37,862 bases of DNA from Alistipes sp. (GCA_017560305.1 JAFYOF010000036.1:1-37862), one strand, 5' to 3'. Counted from the stretch's first letter, positions 16,258 through 25,964 are shown. The notes: generated from the sequence alone by a model not told the origin. Translations and numbers: made by a program.

Positions 16258-17805
16258 ATGGTACCGTATATCATAACGGCTATAATATCGGCGATTGTGG
16301 GCGTAGGCATCTACATCATCGTGGCTACCTACATCACCAAAAACACGATAAAGAAGCAATGTGCCGCTGCGCTCAAGGAGGCAGAGGCAGAGGGTGAAAT
16401 GATTAAGAAGGAGAAGATTCTCCAGGCTAAAGAGAAGTTCATCCAGCTCAAGAGCGAGCACGACCGCACAGTGAACAAGCGCAATCAGGAGATTGCTCAG
16501 ATTGAGCAGCGTGCGAAGCAGTTGGAGTCAACACTCCAGAATCAGCACCGCGACCTTGACGCAAAAATCAAGGAGAATGACCGTCTGAAGAGCCAGATGG
16601 ACAGCCAGATCAGCTCACTCAACGCAACAAAGGAGGAGTTGGCAGGCATCATCAAGGAGCAGAATGTGCGCCTTGAGCAGATTTCGGGTATGAGCGCCGA
16701 GGATGCAAAGAACATCCTTGTCGAGAATATGAAGGCCGAGGCAAAGGCGGAGGCTGACTCATACATCAACGAGACAATCGAGGAGGCAAAGCTCACCGCT
16801 ACAAAGGAGGCAAAGCGTATCATCGTGGCTTCAATCCAGCGCGTAGCAACAGAGACAGCCATCGAGAACGCAGTTACGGTATTCAACATCGACAGCGACG
16901 AGGTCAAGGGTCGCATCATCGGTCGTGAGGGTCGTAACATCCGCGCTCTGGAGGCTGCCACAGGTATCGAGATTATCGTTGACGACACACCAGAGGCTAT
17001 CATCCTGAGCGGCTTCGACCCAGTTCGCCGTGAGATTGCACGCCTTGCGTTGCACCAGCTCGTGACCGATGGCCGTATCCACCCAGCACGCATCGAGGAG
17101 GTGGTAGCGAAGGTGAAGAAGCAGATCGAGGAGGAGATTGTGGAGGTAGGTAAGCGCACCGCTATCGACTTGGGTATCCACGGTTTGCACCCAGAGCTTA
17201 TCCGCTTGATTGGTAAGATGAAGTATCGTTCGTCATATGGTCAGAACCTCTTGCAGCACGCCCGCGAGACTGCTAACCTTGCAGGTATTATGGCTGCCGA
17301 GTTGGGTCTTAATCCAAAGTCGGCTCGCCGCGCAGGTCTGTTGCACGATATCGGCAAGGTGCCCGATGACGAGCCAGAGTTGCCACACGCAATCATCGGT
17401 ATGAAGCTCGCCGAGAAGTATAAGGAGAAGGCTGATGTATGCAACGCTATCGGTGCTCACCACGACGAGGCGGAGATGACATCACTCATCGCTCCTATCA
17501 TTCAGGTCTGCGACGCCATCTCGGGTGCTCGTCCAGGCGCACGCCGCGAGGTTGTGGAGTCATACATCAAGCGTTTGAAGGAGATGGAGAACATCGCCCT
17601 CTCTTACCCAGGCGTTGTGAAGACCTACGCTATTCAGGCGGGTCGCGAGTTGCGCGTAATCGTTGGTGCTGACAAGCTCTCAGACCAGGAGTCAGAGTCA
17701 TTGTCACACGACATAGCAAAGAAGATTCAGGATGAGATGACCTACCCAGGCCAGGTGAAGATCACCGTCATCCGTGAGACTCGCTCGGTAAGTTACGCGA
17801 AGTAA
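16258..17805 (+). CDS. rny: Ribonuclease Y
   Basis: Membrane-anchored endoribonuclease that starts mRNA decay. The 515 residues comprise an N-terminal membrane helix (about 3-23), a long coiled coil (about 35-200), a KH RNA-binding domain with [10 protein letters not shown] (218-227) and an HD metal-hydrolase domain whose HD pair is H363-D364 (LLHDIGKV), with H-x-I and AHHDE further on. The start ATG 16258 lies about 50 nt past the 6S RNA T run. No perfect promoter box was found in the gap, so transcription may start near or within the 6S terminator region. A strong terminator follows. Confidence 0.97.
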   Translation: MVPYIITAIISAIVGVGIYIIVATYITKNTIKKQCAAALKEAEAEGEMIKKEKILQAKEKFIQLKSEHDRTVNKRNQEIAQIEQRAKQLESTLQNQHRDLDAKIKENDRLKSQMDSQISSLNATKEELAGIIKEQNVRLEQISGMSAEDAKNILVENMKAEAKAEADSYINETIEEAKLTATKEAKRIIVASIQRVATETAIENAVTVFNIDSDEVKGRIIGREGRNIRALEAATGIEIIVDDTPEAIILSGFDPVRREIARLALHQLVTDGRIHPARIEEVVAKVKKQIEEEIVEVGKRTAIDLGIHGLHPELIRLIGKMKYRSSYGQNLLQHARETANLAGIMAAELGLNPKSARRAGLLHDIGKVPDDEPELPHAIIGMKLAEKYKEKADVCNAIGAHHDEAEMTSLIAPIIQVCDAISGARPGARREVVESYIKRLKEMENIALSYPGVVKTYAIQAGRELRVIVGADKLSDQESESLSHDIAKKIQDEMTYPGQVKITVIRETRSVSYAK

Positions 17806-17821
17806 TCTGAGCCGAGAATAA

Positions 17822-17859
17822 AAAAGTCGCTTATCTCAAACGGGGTAAGCGATTTTTTT
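17822..17859 (+). terminator. Rho-independent terminator after rny
   Basis: An 11-bp stem (TCGCTTATCTC with GGGGTAAGCGA, two G-T pairs, 4-nt loop) followed by seven T. The next promoter box starts directly after it. Confidence 0.9.
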
Positions 17860-17860
17860 G

Positions 17861-17868
17861 TATATTTG
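17861..17868 (+). promoter_or_regulatory. Possible -7 box of the GH43-GH106 operon
   Basis: TATATTTG fits TAnnTTTG and lies 16 nt before the GH43 start. No TTTG is present at -33 and the leader would be very short, so support is moderate. Confidence 0.4.
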
Positions 17869-17884
17869 GAAAAACTAATGACCT

Positions 17885-18892
17885 ATGAGACTTATTTTCT
17901 TTCTGCTCGCTGTGATGCTCTGCGGCTGCTGCAAGCAACCTACACTCTACACCAATCCGCTCACGACAACCGATGGTAAGGAGATACACATCGCCGACCC
18001 GTTCATCTACCACCACGAGGGTATGTACTACCTCACGGGCACAACACAGAACGGCGAGCTGAACAGCTTTGAGTACTTCACCTCGCCCAATATGGTCACC
18101 TGGAGCCGCGGCGGCATACTCTTCAAGCCCGCCGAGGGTCACATCGGCTCAGCAGCATTCTGGGCTCCTGAAGTGAAATATTACAAGGGAATGTTCTACC
18201 TCACTTACAGTTGCCTCGACCCAAAGAAGGGTCGTCTGTTGTCGTGCCTGGCGGTGAGCGAAAAGCCCGAAGGACCTTTCAAAGAGCTATACACCCCTTG
18301 GTTTGACCTCGGTCACTCGGCTATCGACTGCCACATCTTCGTGGATGATGACAAGGCGAAAACCCCATACCTGTATTATAGTAAGAACGGCAATCAGGAT
18401 GGCTACTCCTTCGGCACGAACTATGTCGTGCAGCTCTCGCCAGACCTGAAAGATTTTGTCGGCGAGCCACGCCTTGCCGTAGAGCCCGACCAGGAGTGGG
18501 AGAAGGTGAGCTGGGCAACCAACCGCTGCAACGAGGGAGCTACCGTCATCAAGCACAAGGGCACCTACTATATGACCTACTCGGGCAACAACACCGCCTA
18601 CAACCACTATGGCGTAGGTGTCGCCACTGCGCCCCACCCGCTCGGCCCGTGGACAAAGTATGAGCACAACCCTATTATGACCACCAACCTTGAGATTGGC
18701 GTCTCGTCGCCTGGTCATAACTCCATCGTCGCCTCGCCCGATGGCAAACAGCTCTACATCGTCTACCATCGTCACGCCGACCCCAATGGTCGCCGCCCAT
18801 CGCTCGACAGAGTGCTCTGCATCGACAAACTCTACTTCGAGGATGGCGTACTGAAGACATCCGGACCTACATCTACACCACAGGAACTCTAA
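17885..18892 (+). CDS. GH43 family glycoside hydrolase lipoprotein
   Basis: Probable exo-acting arabinosidase or xylosidase with a five-bladed beta-propeller. The 335 residues begin with a signal peptide and lipobox (MLCGC, lipidated Cys about 15), so it is probably tethered to an envelope membrane. The three GH43 acids can be placed: base D38 (HIADPFIY), pKa modulator D148 (SAIDCHIF) and acid E217 (CNEGATVI). Blade motifs such as YYLTGTT, FWAPEV, YYMTYSG and GHNSIV are typical. The GH106-like gene follows after 11 nt, indicating joint action on an arabinose/rhamnose-containing glycan. The exact substrate cannot be read. Confidence 0.9.
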   Translation: MRLIFFLLAVMLCGCCKQPTLYTNPLTTTDGKEIHIADPFIYHHEGMYYLTGTTQNGELNSFEYFTSPNMVTWSRGGILFKPAEGHIGSAAFWAPEVKYYKGMFYLTYSCLDPKKGRLLSCLAVSEKPEGPFKELYTPWFDLGHSAIDCHIFVDDDKAKTPYLYYSKNGNQDGYSFGTNYVVQLSPDLKDFVGEPRLAVEPDQEWEKVSWATNRCNEGATVIKHKGTYYMTYSGNNTAYNHYGVGVATAPHPLGPWTKYEHNPIMTTNLEIGVSSPGHNSIVASPDGKQLYIVYHRHADPNGRRPSLDRVLCIDKLYFEDGVLKTSGPTSTPQEL

Positions 18893-18903
18893 ACCCACAG
18901 CCT

Positions 18904-21900
18904 ATGAGACTCATTCGATACATCCTCGCGGCACTCGCCGTTGCCATCACCTTCGGTTGCTCATCGCCCGAGCTTGAGCGCACATTCCACAACCCGACAG
19001 AGCGTGTGCAGACCGCCGTATACTGGTACTGGATTTCGGGAAACATCTCGAAGGAGGGTGTCGTTGCCGACCTGCACGCAATGAAGCAGGCGGGCATCAA
19101 TCGTGCCTTCATCGGCGACATAGGTCAGGATGGATTCTACACCGAGCAGAGCGTCAAGATATTCAGCGACGAGTGGTGGGAGATTTTGCACACCGCCCTC
19201 AAGACTGCCTCGGAGCTCGGCATCGAGATTGGAATCTTCAACTCACCAGGCTGGAGCCAGTCGGGAGGCCCTTGGGTGAAGCCCGAGCAGTCGATGCGCT
19301 ACCTCGCCTCGAAGGAGTACTTCGTGCAGGGCGGCTCAACAATGTCGATGGTGCTCACGCCACCCACACAGCCCTTCCAGCACATCCGCACCATCGCCTA
19401 CCCCGCACCTAAGGGTTACACGGGCGCTGGCGAGTGCAAAATCACGCCCGCCGACATCACTGAACTGCAGTCGGGCAAGCCTAATATTATAAATATAGAG
19501 TATCCCGCCGAGGTGACCGTGCGTTCACTCACCCTCACCCCAGCACCTGCGCCTATGCTCACCACCGCCCACCTCGACGCCAAAGTTGATGGCGAGTGGA
19601 AGCGCATAGCCTCGCAGCGCATCGACCGCTCGAATGCTGCGCTGAATGTGGGCTTCACGCCATACGCCCCCGCCGTGATAAGCTTCGAGGCGACCACCGC
19701 CAGTGAGTTTCGCCTGACGATGGATGCCACACACGCCGCTGGAGGCATCACCTCGCTCACGCTCTCGCCCCTCGCGCGCATAGCCAACTACGCCGAGAAG
19801 TCGCTGGCGAAGATGTGCCAGACGCCGTTGCCATACTGGGACCACTATATGTGGGCAGAGCAGCCAGCGCTGGATGACAAGTCGTTTGCCATCGACGCAC
19901 AGAGGGTGGTTGACATCACCCGCTTCGTTAGCCCCGAGGGAATCCTGAGGTGGGACGCGCCCGCTGGCGACTGGATTGTTATGCACACGGGTATGACCCC
20001 TACGGGCGTGACCAACTCGCCCGCGACACCCGAGGCTACGGGTCTTGAGATTGACAAGTTAAGCCGTGAGCATATCGAGAGCCACTTTGACGCCTACATA
20101 GGCGAGATTCTGCGCCGCATACCCGAGAAGGACCGCACCACATTCAAGGTGGTCGTTCAGGATAGTTACGAGACTGGCGGACAGAACTTTACCGACGATA
20201 TGATCAAGGAGTTCGAGACCACCTACGGCTACTCGATGATACCCTATCTGCCCACTTTGCAGGGCTACACCGTGGGCGACAACTCACTCAGCGACCGCTT
20301 CCTGTGGGACCTGCGCCGCTTCATCGCCGACCGCGTGGCGTACCAGTATGTGAAGGGTCTGAAGGATGTGAGCAACTCACACGGCCTCACCACCTGGCTG
20401 GAGTGCTACGGTCACTGGGGCTTCCCGGGCGAGTTCCTGCAGTATGGAGGTCAGTCGGATGAGATTGCGGGCGAGTTCTGGAGCTCGGGCGATCTGGGCG
20501 ACATAGAGAACCGAGCAGCCTCATCGTGCGGCCACATCTACGGCAAGCGAAAGATATGGGCGGAGTCGAACACCTCGGGCGGCCCAGCCTACTCGCGCTC
20601 GCCAGTGGATATGAAGCAGCGCACCGACCGCTTCTTCACCGAGGGTATCAACGCCTCGTTGCTCCACCTCTACATCCAGCAGGCGGACACCACCCGCTAC
20701 CCTGGGCTGAATGCGTGGTTTGGCAACGAGTTCGACTCGCACAACACCTGGTTCTCGCACCTCGACCTCTTCACGACCTACCTCAAGCGATGCAACTATA
20801 TGCTCCAGCAGGGTGTCAATATTGCCGATGTGGCATATCTCATTGGCGAGGATGCTCCCAAGATGACCGGCACGCAGAGCCCCGCCCTGCCGAAGGGTTA
20901 TCAGTTTGACTACATCAACGCCGAGGTGCTGATGCTGGGCGCAAATATGGTGCACGGCAACATTGTGCTGCCCCACGGCACATCATACCGACTGCTGGTG
21001 CTGCCACCAAGCCAGACGATGCGTCCATACCTTCTGGAGAAGATTCGCCAGATGGTTGACGATGGCGCTATCATCCTCGGCACGCCACCGTTGCGCTCGC
21101 CAAGCCTGAAGAACTACCCCGAGGCTGATAAGAAGGTGCTCGCCTTGGCGAAAGAGTTGTGGGGCGACTGCTTCGACAAGCGAGGCGTGAACTACTACGG
21201 CAAGGGTCGCGTCTACAACGGCTACACCATCGAGGAGCTCTTCGCCGAGACCTCGCTCGTGCCCGACTGCGCAATTGCCGACGACGAGCCGCTGCTCTAC
21301 TGCCATCGCTCGACGATGGGAGCCGAGATATACTTCATCTCGAACCAGTCAAACCGCGCCATCGAGTTCTCGCCCACATTCCGCGTGAACAACCACATGC
21401 ACCCCGAGTTCTGGGACCCTGTGGATGGCTCTATTCGCGCCCTGCCCGAGTTCGCCGATGTCGAGGGTGGCATCCGTGTGCCTTTGAAGCTGGAGGCGCT
21501 GGGTAGTGGATTCATCATCTTCAGAGAGAACTCAATCCGCCCAACCATCGAGAGCAACAACCCTACGGCCTCGCACACACGAAGCATCACCGAGCCGTGG
21601 ACGCTCCACTTCGAGGGCAAGGGAGGCATCTCCGAGCACGACGACATAACAACAACACGCCTGACCGACCTGTCGAAGAGCCGCGACCGAGAGTTGCGCC
21701 ACTTCTCGGGCACAATCACCTACTCGACCACCTTCGATGCTGCCGACACACGCCGCGTAGTGCTCGACCTTGAGAGGGTGGAGTGTATGGCGAAGGTCTG
21801 GGTGAACGATGAGTATGCGGGTGGCGTATGGTGCGAGCCCTACAAGGTGGACATCAGCAAGTTTGTCCACGAGGGCGACAACACGCTCCGCATAGAGGTT

Positions 21901-22050
21901 GCGAACAAGTGGGTAAACCGCATCGTAGGCGATATGCGTCTGCCAGCCGAGCAGCGCAAGGTGTCGCTTCCCGCCAACCCCTACAACGCCTCATCGCCAC
22001 TCCCCGCCTCGGGCCTTATCGGCGATGTGAAGATTGAGTATTACGAGTAA
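18904..22050 (+). CDS. GH106-type alpha-L-rhamnosidase lipoprotein
   Basis: A large envelope lipoprotein of 1048 residues with signal peptide and lipobox (ITFGC, Cys19). YWYWISGNISKEGVVADL followed by GIFNSPGWSQSGGPWV is characteristic of GH106 rhamnosidases, which remove terminal L-rhamnose from pectic polysaccharides. Acidic residues in QDSYETGGQNF (about 417-427) and WAESNTSGGP (about 551-560) are candidates for catalysis or calcium binding. The last ~100 residues (from about 950) form a GH2-like jelly-roll (VWVNDEYAGG, NTLRIEVANKW). It partners with the GH43 gene 11 nt upstream. No SusC/SusD pair or regulator is adjacent. Confidence 0.87.
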   Translation: MRLIRYILAALAVAITFGCSSPELERTFHNPTERVQTAVYWYWISGNISKEGVVADLHAMKQAGINRAFIGDIGQDGFYTEQSVKIFSDEWWEILHTALKTASELGIEIGIFNSPGWSQSGGPWVKPEQSMRYLASKEYFVQGGSTMSMVLTPPTQPFQHIRTIAYPAPKGYTGAGECKITPADITELQSGKPNIINIEYPAEVTVRSLTLTPAPAPMLTTAHLDAKVDGEWKRIASQRIDRSNAALNVGFTPYAPAVISFEATTASEFRLTMDATHAAGGITSLTLSPLARIANYAEKSLAKMCQTPLPYWDHYMWAEQPALDDKSFAIDAQRVVDITRFVSPEGILRWDAPAGDWIVMHTGMTPTGVTNSPATPEATGLEIDKLSREHIESHFDAYIGEILRRIPEKDRTTFKVVVQDSYETGGQNFTDDMIKEFETTYGYSMIPYLPTLQGYTVGDNSLSDRFLWDLRRFIADRVAYQYVKGLKDVSNSHGLTTWLECYGHWGFPGEFLQYGGQSDEIAGEFWSSGDLGDIENRAASSCGHIYGKRKIWAESNTSGGPAYSRSPVDMKQRTDRFFTEGINASLLHLYIQQADTTRYPGLNAWFGNEFDSHNTWFSHLDLFTTYLKRCNYMLQQGVNIADVAYLIGEDAPKMTGTQSPALPKGYQFDYINAEVLMLGANMVHGNIVLPHGTSYRLLVLPPSQTMRPYLLEKIRQMVDDGAIILGTPPLRSPSLKNYPEADKKVLALAKELWGDCFDKRGVNYYGKGRVYNGYTIEELFAETSLVPDCAIADDEPLLYCHRSTMGAEIYFISNQSNRAIEFSPTFRVNNHMHPEFWDPVDGSIRALPEFADVEGGIRVPLKLEALGSGFIIFRENSIRPTIESNNPTASHTRSITEPWTLHFEGKGGISEHDDITTTRLTDLSKSRDRELRHFSGTITYSTTFDAADTRRVVLDLERVECMAKVWVNDEYAGGVWCEPYKVDISKFVHEGDNTLRIEVANKWVNRIVGDMRLPAEQRKVSLPANPYNASSPLPASGLIGDVKIEYYE

Positions 22051-22074
22051 AGAAAAACCCGATTTTCCATTTTT

Positions 22075-22107
22075 AGCCCCATTCGGAACATTCCGTTTGG
22101 GGCTTTT
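22075..22107 (+). terminator. Terminator after the GH106 gene
   Basis: AGCCCCA pairs with TGGGGCT, enclosing CGGAA-ca-TTCCG, then TTTT. It lies 24 nt past the stop codon. Confidence 0.85.
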
Positions 22108-22139
22108 CGTTGTAACATTCGGGTCGCTCGTTGAAAAAA

Positions 22140-22172
22140 TTTGCTCTTTAAAGGATGTTTTTCATACCTTTA
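22140..22172 (+). promoter_or_regulatory. Promoter of the peptide/beta-helix lipoprotein unit
   Basis: TTTG (22140-22143), a 21-nt spacer and TACCTTTA (22165-22172), a one-base variant of TAnnTTTG. It implies a leader of about 130 nt before the small peptide gene. Confidence 0.55.
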
Positions 22173-22179
22173 CAACACT

Positions 22180-22307
22180 AAAATTACCAAATAAAACATT
22201 TTTCAAGGGAAGTGTATTGGTCTTTTCTGTTGCGAAGGCTAATCGGGCTCCACACTTTCCGTTGGCGACCACCTCTGCGGAGTCGGGAGGGAAAACAACT
22301 TAAAACT
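22180..22307 (+). promoter_or_regulatory. Long structured 5' leader before the small peptide gene
   Basis: GGGAAGTGT (22207-22215) pairs with ACACTTTCC (22252-22260) in a 9-bp stem with one G-T pair. Downstream, around 22265-22294, short stems such as CTC/GAG and CCTC/GAGG cannot all form together. There is no T run, so translational control or RNA stability is more likely than attenuation. No known riboswitch consensus is recognised. Confidence 0.4.
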
Positions 22308-22415
22308 ATGGAGAAATCTACTTACATAGCTCCTGAAATCGAGATTTACGATGTGGCTCTGGAGAAGGGCTTCGCAGCATCCACACCAACCTGGGAGCAG
22401 GATGGCTGGATCTAA
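22308..22415 (+). CDS. 35-residue peptide upstream of fimbrillin-type lipoprotein
   Basis: MEKSTYIAPEIEIYDVALEK then GFAASTPTWEQDGWI: no signal peptide, an acidic, helix- or strand-prone N-terminal half and a Gly/Ser/Trp-rich tail. From memory, similar short proteins (PEIE...E-GFA-S...GW pattern) are common in Bacteroidales next to fimbrillin-like genes, but the function is unknown. The pattern resembles a peptide precursor with a conserved core ahead of a variable tail (inference). An in-frame extension back to a GTG at 22212 exists but crosses the leader hairpin. It lies 47 nt upstream of the beta-helix lipoprotein. Confidence 0.65.
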   Translation: MEKSTYIAPEIEIYDVALEKGFAASTPTWEQDGWI

Positions 22416-22462
22416 AAAAATGCCTATTCCATTATTTATTTATAAACTAATCCCTAAAAACT

Positions 22463-24694
22463 ATGAAAAAATTTATCTTTTCTGCGGCTATCGCAGCGAT
22501 GCTGTGTACCGCTTGTTCTGAGGGTATTGATGAGGTGAAAAATACAACCGACTTTGATACTTTCTCAGCAGACATCCTCTCTTCACGAACTGATTTGGCA
22601 GACGACAACTCAGTATTCTGGACAGAGGGCGACCTTGTGTCAATCTTCAACAAGACAACCGAGAATCTGGAGTATGAGGCTGTTGACATCAACGGCACTC
22701 ACGCAAACCTGAAGCGCAAGTCTGGGATGCGTGGCACAAAGACCCTTGAGCACAACTACGCAGTATATCCTTACGATGCTCAGGCTACTTTGACCGAGCA
22801 GGGCGTAATCGCTACCACTATTGCTGACGCACAGCTCTACGATGACCAGAATGACTTGCAGTATGCTGTGATGGTTGCCAAGTCGGCTACTACATCACTC
22901 AACTTCACCAACGCGGCTTCACTCTTACGCTGCCACCTCAACACAGCCATCGGCGGCACAACATTGACAAGCATCAAGGTTGTATCGGCATCGAAGGCTA
23001 TCGCAGGTGCTGTGGAGATTGATATGGCAGAGGAGAATCCAGTGGCAGTTGTGACAAATGGCGTTCAGGAGATTACTCTCGACACTGAGGATACAGAGCT
23101 TACAGATGCTTACACCGTTTTCAACATCGCACTTGCTGCTAACGAGTTCCCTGCTGGCGACCTCAAGGTGGTTTACACTGTGATGATTGACGGCGAGGAG
23201 CAGACTTTCGAGTACACTATCAACAGCGCAGTAGCATTCACCGCAGGCGCTTACAAGCAGACAAAGTACACCTTCGACGAGTCATTTGAGGGCGACACAT
23301 CGGGCGTAAAGACCTACTCGGAGCAGGTAACTGAGGCTTTGGCAGCAGGTCAGGATGTGACTTTGGTGGAGGATGTTGAGCTTCCAGCTGGTTTGGTGCT
23401 CACTTCAGGCGATGTGACACTCAACCTCAACGGTAAGACTTTGACCTACACTGGCAATGATGTATTGTTCCGCTCATATGGCGCAACTGTAACTATCGAT
23501 GGCTCGGCTGCCGGCAGCGCAATCGTGACTAACCCAACAACTCCAGGCTCTGGCGGTAACGGTTATGTAGCATTCGTGAAGGATGGCGGTGTCATCAACT
23601 TCGTTGGCGGTGTGTTCGACGCACAGAACACTTGCACTATTGCTCAGGCGACAGCGGGTACTATCAATGTATATGGCGGTGAGTTCAAGGTAAGCACTGA
23701 CGAGTGGACTGACGAGAACGGCAACGCTCGCTACCTGTTCAACTGCAACGACGCAGCGTTCAAGAACGGCACAGCGGTTATCAACATCGAGGGTGGTACA
23801 TTCCACAAGTTCAACCCAGCAAACAACGCTGCCGAGGGCGCAGGTACAAACTTCGTGGCAGAGGGCTTCGTAACAGTTGAGAGCGAGGCTGGCGTATGGA
23901 CAGTTGTATCGGCTGCGACTCCTGTGGAGGTTGCTTCTGCCGAGGCTTTGGTAAGCGTATTGAATCAGGGCGGTACTGCAGTGGTAGAGTCAAACATCGT
24001 TTTGAGCGAGCAGACAGCAGTAAACATCGCCAAGGGCGCATCGGCTGCATTGACCATCAACGAGGGCGTGACAATCACTATCCCAGTGAATGACAAGATT
24101 GACCTTATCAAGAACTACGGTACAATGACACTCTCTGGCAAGGGTACAATCGTTGCAGAGAACAACATCAACTCTCGCCGTTGCATCTACAACTATGGTG
24201 AGATGGTTATCGATGGCGTGACATTCGTTCAGACTTACGACTCAAAGGGTGCTGCTATCAACAACGAGGGTAAGATGACTATCAACGACGCAACTGTAAA
24301 CTCAATGTACTACGCTATCTGGAACGCTGGTGCAAACACCGAGCTTACAATCAACGGCGGTAACTTCATCTGCCAGAACGAGGCTACATCGACAAACGGC
24401 AAGGCTTGGTGCTACGCAGTAACCAACCAGAATGGCGCAAAGATGACCATCAACGGCGGTTACTTCGAGGGCGGTCACGGCGTTATCGCTTGCTACGGCG
24501 GTGGTAAAGTTGAGTTGAACGCAGGTACATTCAACTGCACAGGCTCATTCAGCGGCAACAGCGACTGGGCTTTGTACGCAGCAGAGGAGGGCTCTAAGAT
24601 TACTTACGACGCTGCAAACTGCACAATCACAAACGACAAGAACGCTGCTGGTATCTCAATAACTGAGGAGAACGGCGTAATTGAGGCGAAGTAA
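22463..24694 (+). CDS. Lipoprotein with fimbrillin-like domain and two beta-helix modules
   Basis: A 743-residue surface lipoprotein: signal peptide MKKFIFSAAIAAMLCTAC with lipidated Cys18. Residues about 25-275 look like a fimbrillin (FimA/Mfa-clan) beta-sandwich, with the typical SSRTD...VFWTEGDLVSIF opening. From about 290, two right-handed beta-helix modules follow, each opening similarly (EALAAGQDVTLVEDVEL; EALVSVLNQGGTAVVESNIVL). Turns repeat as GGVF, GGEF, GGTF, GGNF, GGYF and AGTF. No catalytic site is evident, so adhesion or glycan binding is more likely than lyase activity (inference). It ends at a strong terminator. Confidence 0.8.
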   Translation: MKKFIFSAAIAAMLCTACSEGIDEVKNTTDFDTFSADILSSRTDLADDNSVFWTEGDLVSIFNKTTENLEYEAVDINGTHANLKRKSGMRGTKTLEHNYAVYPYDAQATLTEQGVIATTIADAQLYDDQNDLQYAVMVAKSATTSLNFTNAASLLRCHLNTAIGGTTLTSIKVVSASKAIAGAVEIDMAEENPVAVVTNGVQEITLDTEDTELTDAYTVFNIALAANEFPAGDLKVVYTVMIDGEEQTFEYTINSAVAFTAGAYKQTKYTFDESFEGDTSGVKTYSEQVTEALAAGQDVTLVEDVELPAGLVLTSGDVTLNLNGKTLTYTGNDVLFRSYGATVTIDGSAAGSAIVTNPTTPGSGGNGYVAFVKDGGVINFVGGVFDAQNTCTIAQATAGTINVYGGEFKVSTDEWTDENGNARYLFNCNDAAFKNGTAVINIEGGTFHKFNPANNAAEGAGTNFVAEGFVTVESEAGVWTVVSAATPVEVASAEALVSVLNQGGTAVVESNIVLSEQTAVNIAKGASAALTINEGVTITIPVNDKIDLIKNYGTMTLSGKGTIVAENNINSRRCIYNYGEMVIDGVTFVQTYDSKGAAINNEGKMTINDATVNSMYYAIWNAGANTELTINGGNFICQNEATSTNGKAWCYAVTNQNGAKMTINGGYFEGGHGVIACYGGGKVELNAGTFNCTGSFSGNSDWALYAAEEGSKITYDAANCTITNDKNAAGISITEENGVIEAK

Positions 24695-24717
24695 GAATTT
24701 ATTTTCCTTATACAACA

Positions 24718-24752
24718 AAGGGTTGTCCCGTTGGGACAACCCTTATTCTTTT
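24718..24752 (+). terminator. Terminator between converging genes
   Basis: Perfect 12-bp stem AAGGGTTGTCCC/GGGACAACCCTT with a 3-nt loop, followed by ATTCTTTT. It serves the beta-helix gene and may also work for the DUF418 gene ending at 24765 on the other strand. Confidence 0.9.
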
Positions 24753-24764
24753 GCACTATTTTTT

Positions 24765-25964
24765 TTATCGCTTCAATGGCACTCTGCGCATCCAGGTTGC
24801 GGTGCGCCACAGCCACTCGGCGGGGCCATAGTAGAAGCGCTTCATCCACCAGTTGCTATAGAGAATCTGCACTGCAAAGATGATAATGCCTGCCACGGCG
24901 CACTCGGCAAAGGTGCCGGTCATTGCGAGGTTGAGACCGAAGCCGTAGAATACAATCACGCCCAGAGCCGACTGCATCATATAGTTCGTTACGCTCATTC
25001 TGCCCACGGGAGCTAATCTGTCGAGCACCGAGCGCCAGCCCTTGCTCTTATAATAGAGGAGTGTCAGGCCCGACACATAGACAATCATCTGACCGAGGTT
25101 GGCGTAGTTGTTCAGCACCAGCTGCAACTTATGCAGCGCGAAGCCCTCAAGACCAAAGTGTGGCAGCAGACGCGCCGTGCCATAGAAGACAACAAATGCG
25201 CCCAACGCCCACGGCAGAGCCTTGCGGCTCGCACCCACGAGGCTCTCCTCGCTGCGGTGGATGCCCTTGCGACCGATGACAAGACCCACGATAAACAAAC
25301 CGATGAGTTGCAGATATCGCGCAACATAAATCATCCAGAGCACCTTCGCCACCTGACCCTTCCAGAGGTTGAACTTCAAGGTCTCAAGGATGCCCTGATT
25401 GGCATATATATCGGCGCACTCGTCATAGAGCGAACCCATATATCTCACCATCTCGCCGTGACTTGTTGCTGGAATGCCCATCAGCCCCTTGGCGAAAGCC
25501 ACCCACTCGGGAATCTGCAGGAAGAGCAAAAATGCCAGCACCAGCAGCACCTTCGTCGGCACACGCCACAGCAGCACCATCACGCAGCCCAGAATAGCAT
25601 AAATCACGAAGAACTCGCCCATATACATCAGGCCGTTCACATAGCCCAGCACAAACAGCAGCGCCATACGCCACAGGAAGCGCCAGCGGAAGTCAATGCC
25701 CTTGTCTGCCTGATTGTCCATCTGGATGAAGAAACTCAAGCCGAAGAGCATCGAGAAGATAGCATAGGATTTTCCCTGCACGATAAAGCGGATGACATTG
25801 TAGACGCCCATATCGAAGGCGCGCTCCGCCTCGGTTGCATATTCGGGGAAGGATGTGAGGTCGAAGTGCTCCATACAATGCAGCAACACGATACCAAGAA
25901 GCGAAAAGCCTCGCAGGGCATCAATCGAGGTGATGCGCTGTTTAGGTGTAACTGTTTGATTCAT
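24765..25964 (-). CDS. DUF418 (YeiB-family) membrane protein
   Basis: A 399-residue polytopic inner-membrane protein. It opens with the family signature RITSIDALRGFSLLGIVLLH and contains YAIFSMLFGLSFF and GRMSVTNYMMQS, both typical of the DUF418/YeiB group related to membrane acyltransferases. About ten hydrophobic helices are visible. The activity is unknown. It is the last gene of the long leftward cluster, 40 nt after yidD, and converges on the beta-helix gene. Confidence 0.88.
   Translation of the reverse strand: MNQTVTPKQRITSIDALRGFSLLGIVLLHCMEHFDLTSFPEYATEAERAFDMGVYNVIRFIVQGKSYAIFSMLFGLSFFIQMDNQADKGIDFRWRFLWRMALLFVLGYVNGLMYMGEFFVIYAILGCVMVLLWRVPTKVLLVLAFLLFLQIPEWVAFAKGLMGIPATSHGEMVRYMGSLYDECADIYANQGILETLKFNLWKGQVAKVLWMIYVARYLQLIGLFIVGLVIGRKGIHRSEESLVGASRKALPWALGAFVVFYGTARLLPHFGLEGFALHKLQLVLNNYANLGQMIVYVSGLTLLYYKSKGWRSVLDRLAPVGRMSVTNYMMQSALGVIVFYGFGLNLAMTGTFAECAVAGIIIFAVQILYSNWWMKRFYYGPAEWLWRTATWMRRVPLKR

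Noticed and set aside
22212..22307. In-frame GTG extension of the small peptide
   Set aside because: It crosses the leader hairpin, is basic and unlike the peptide family start at MEKS.
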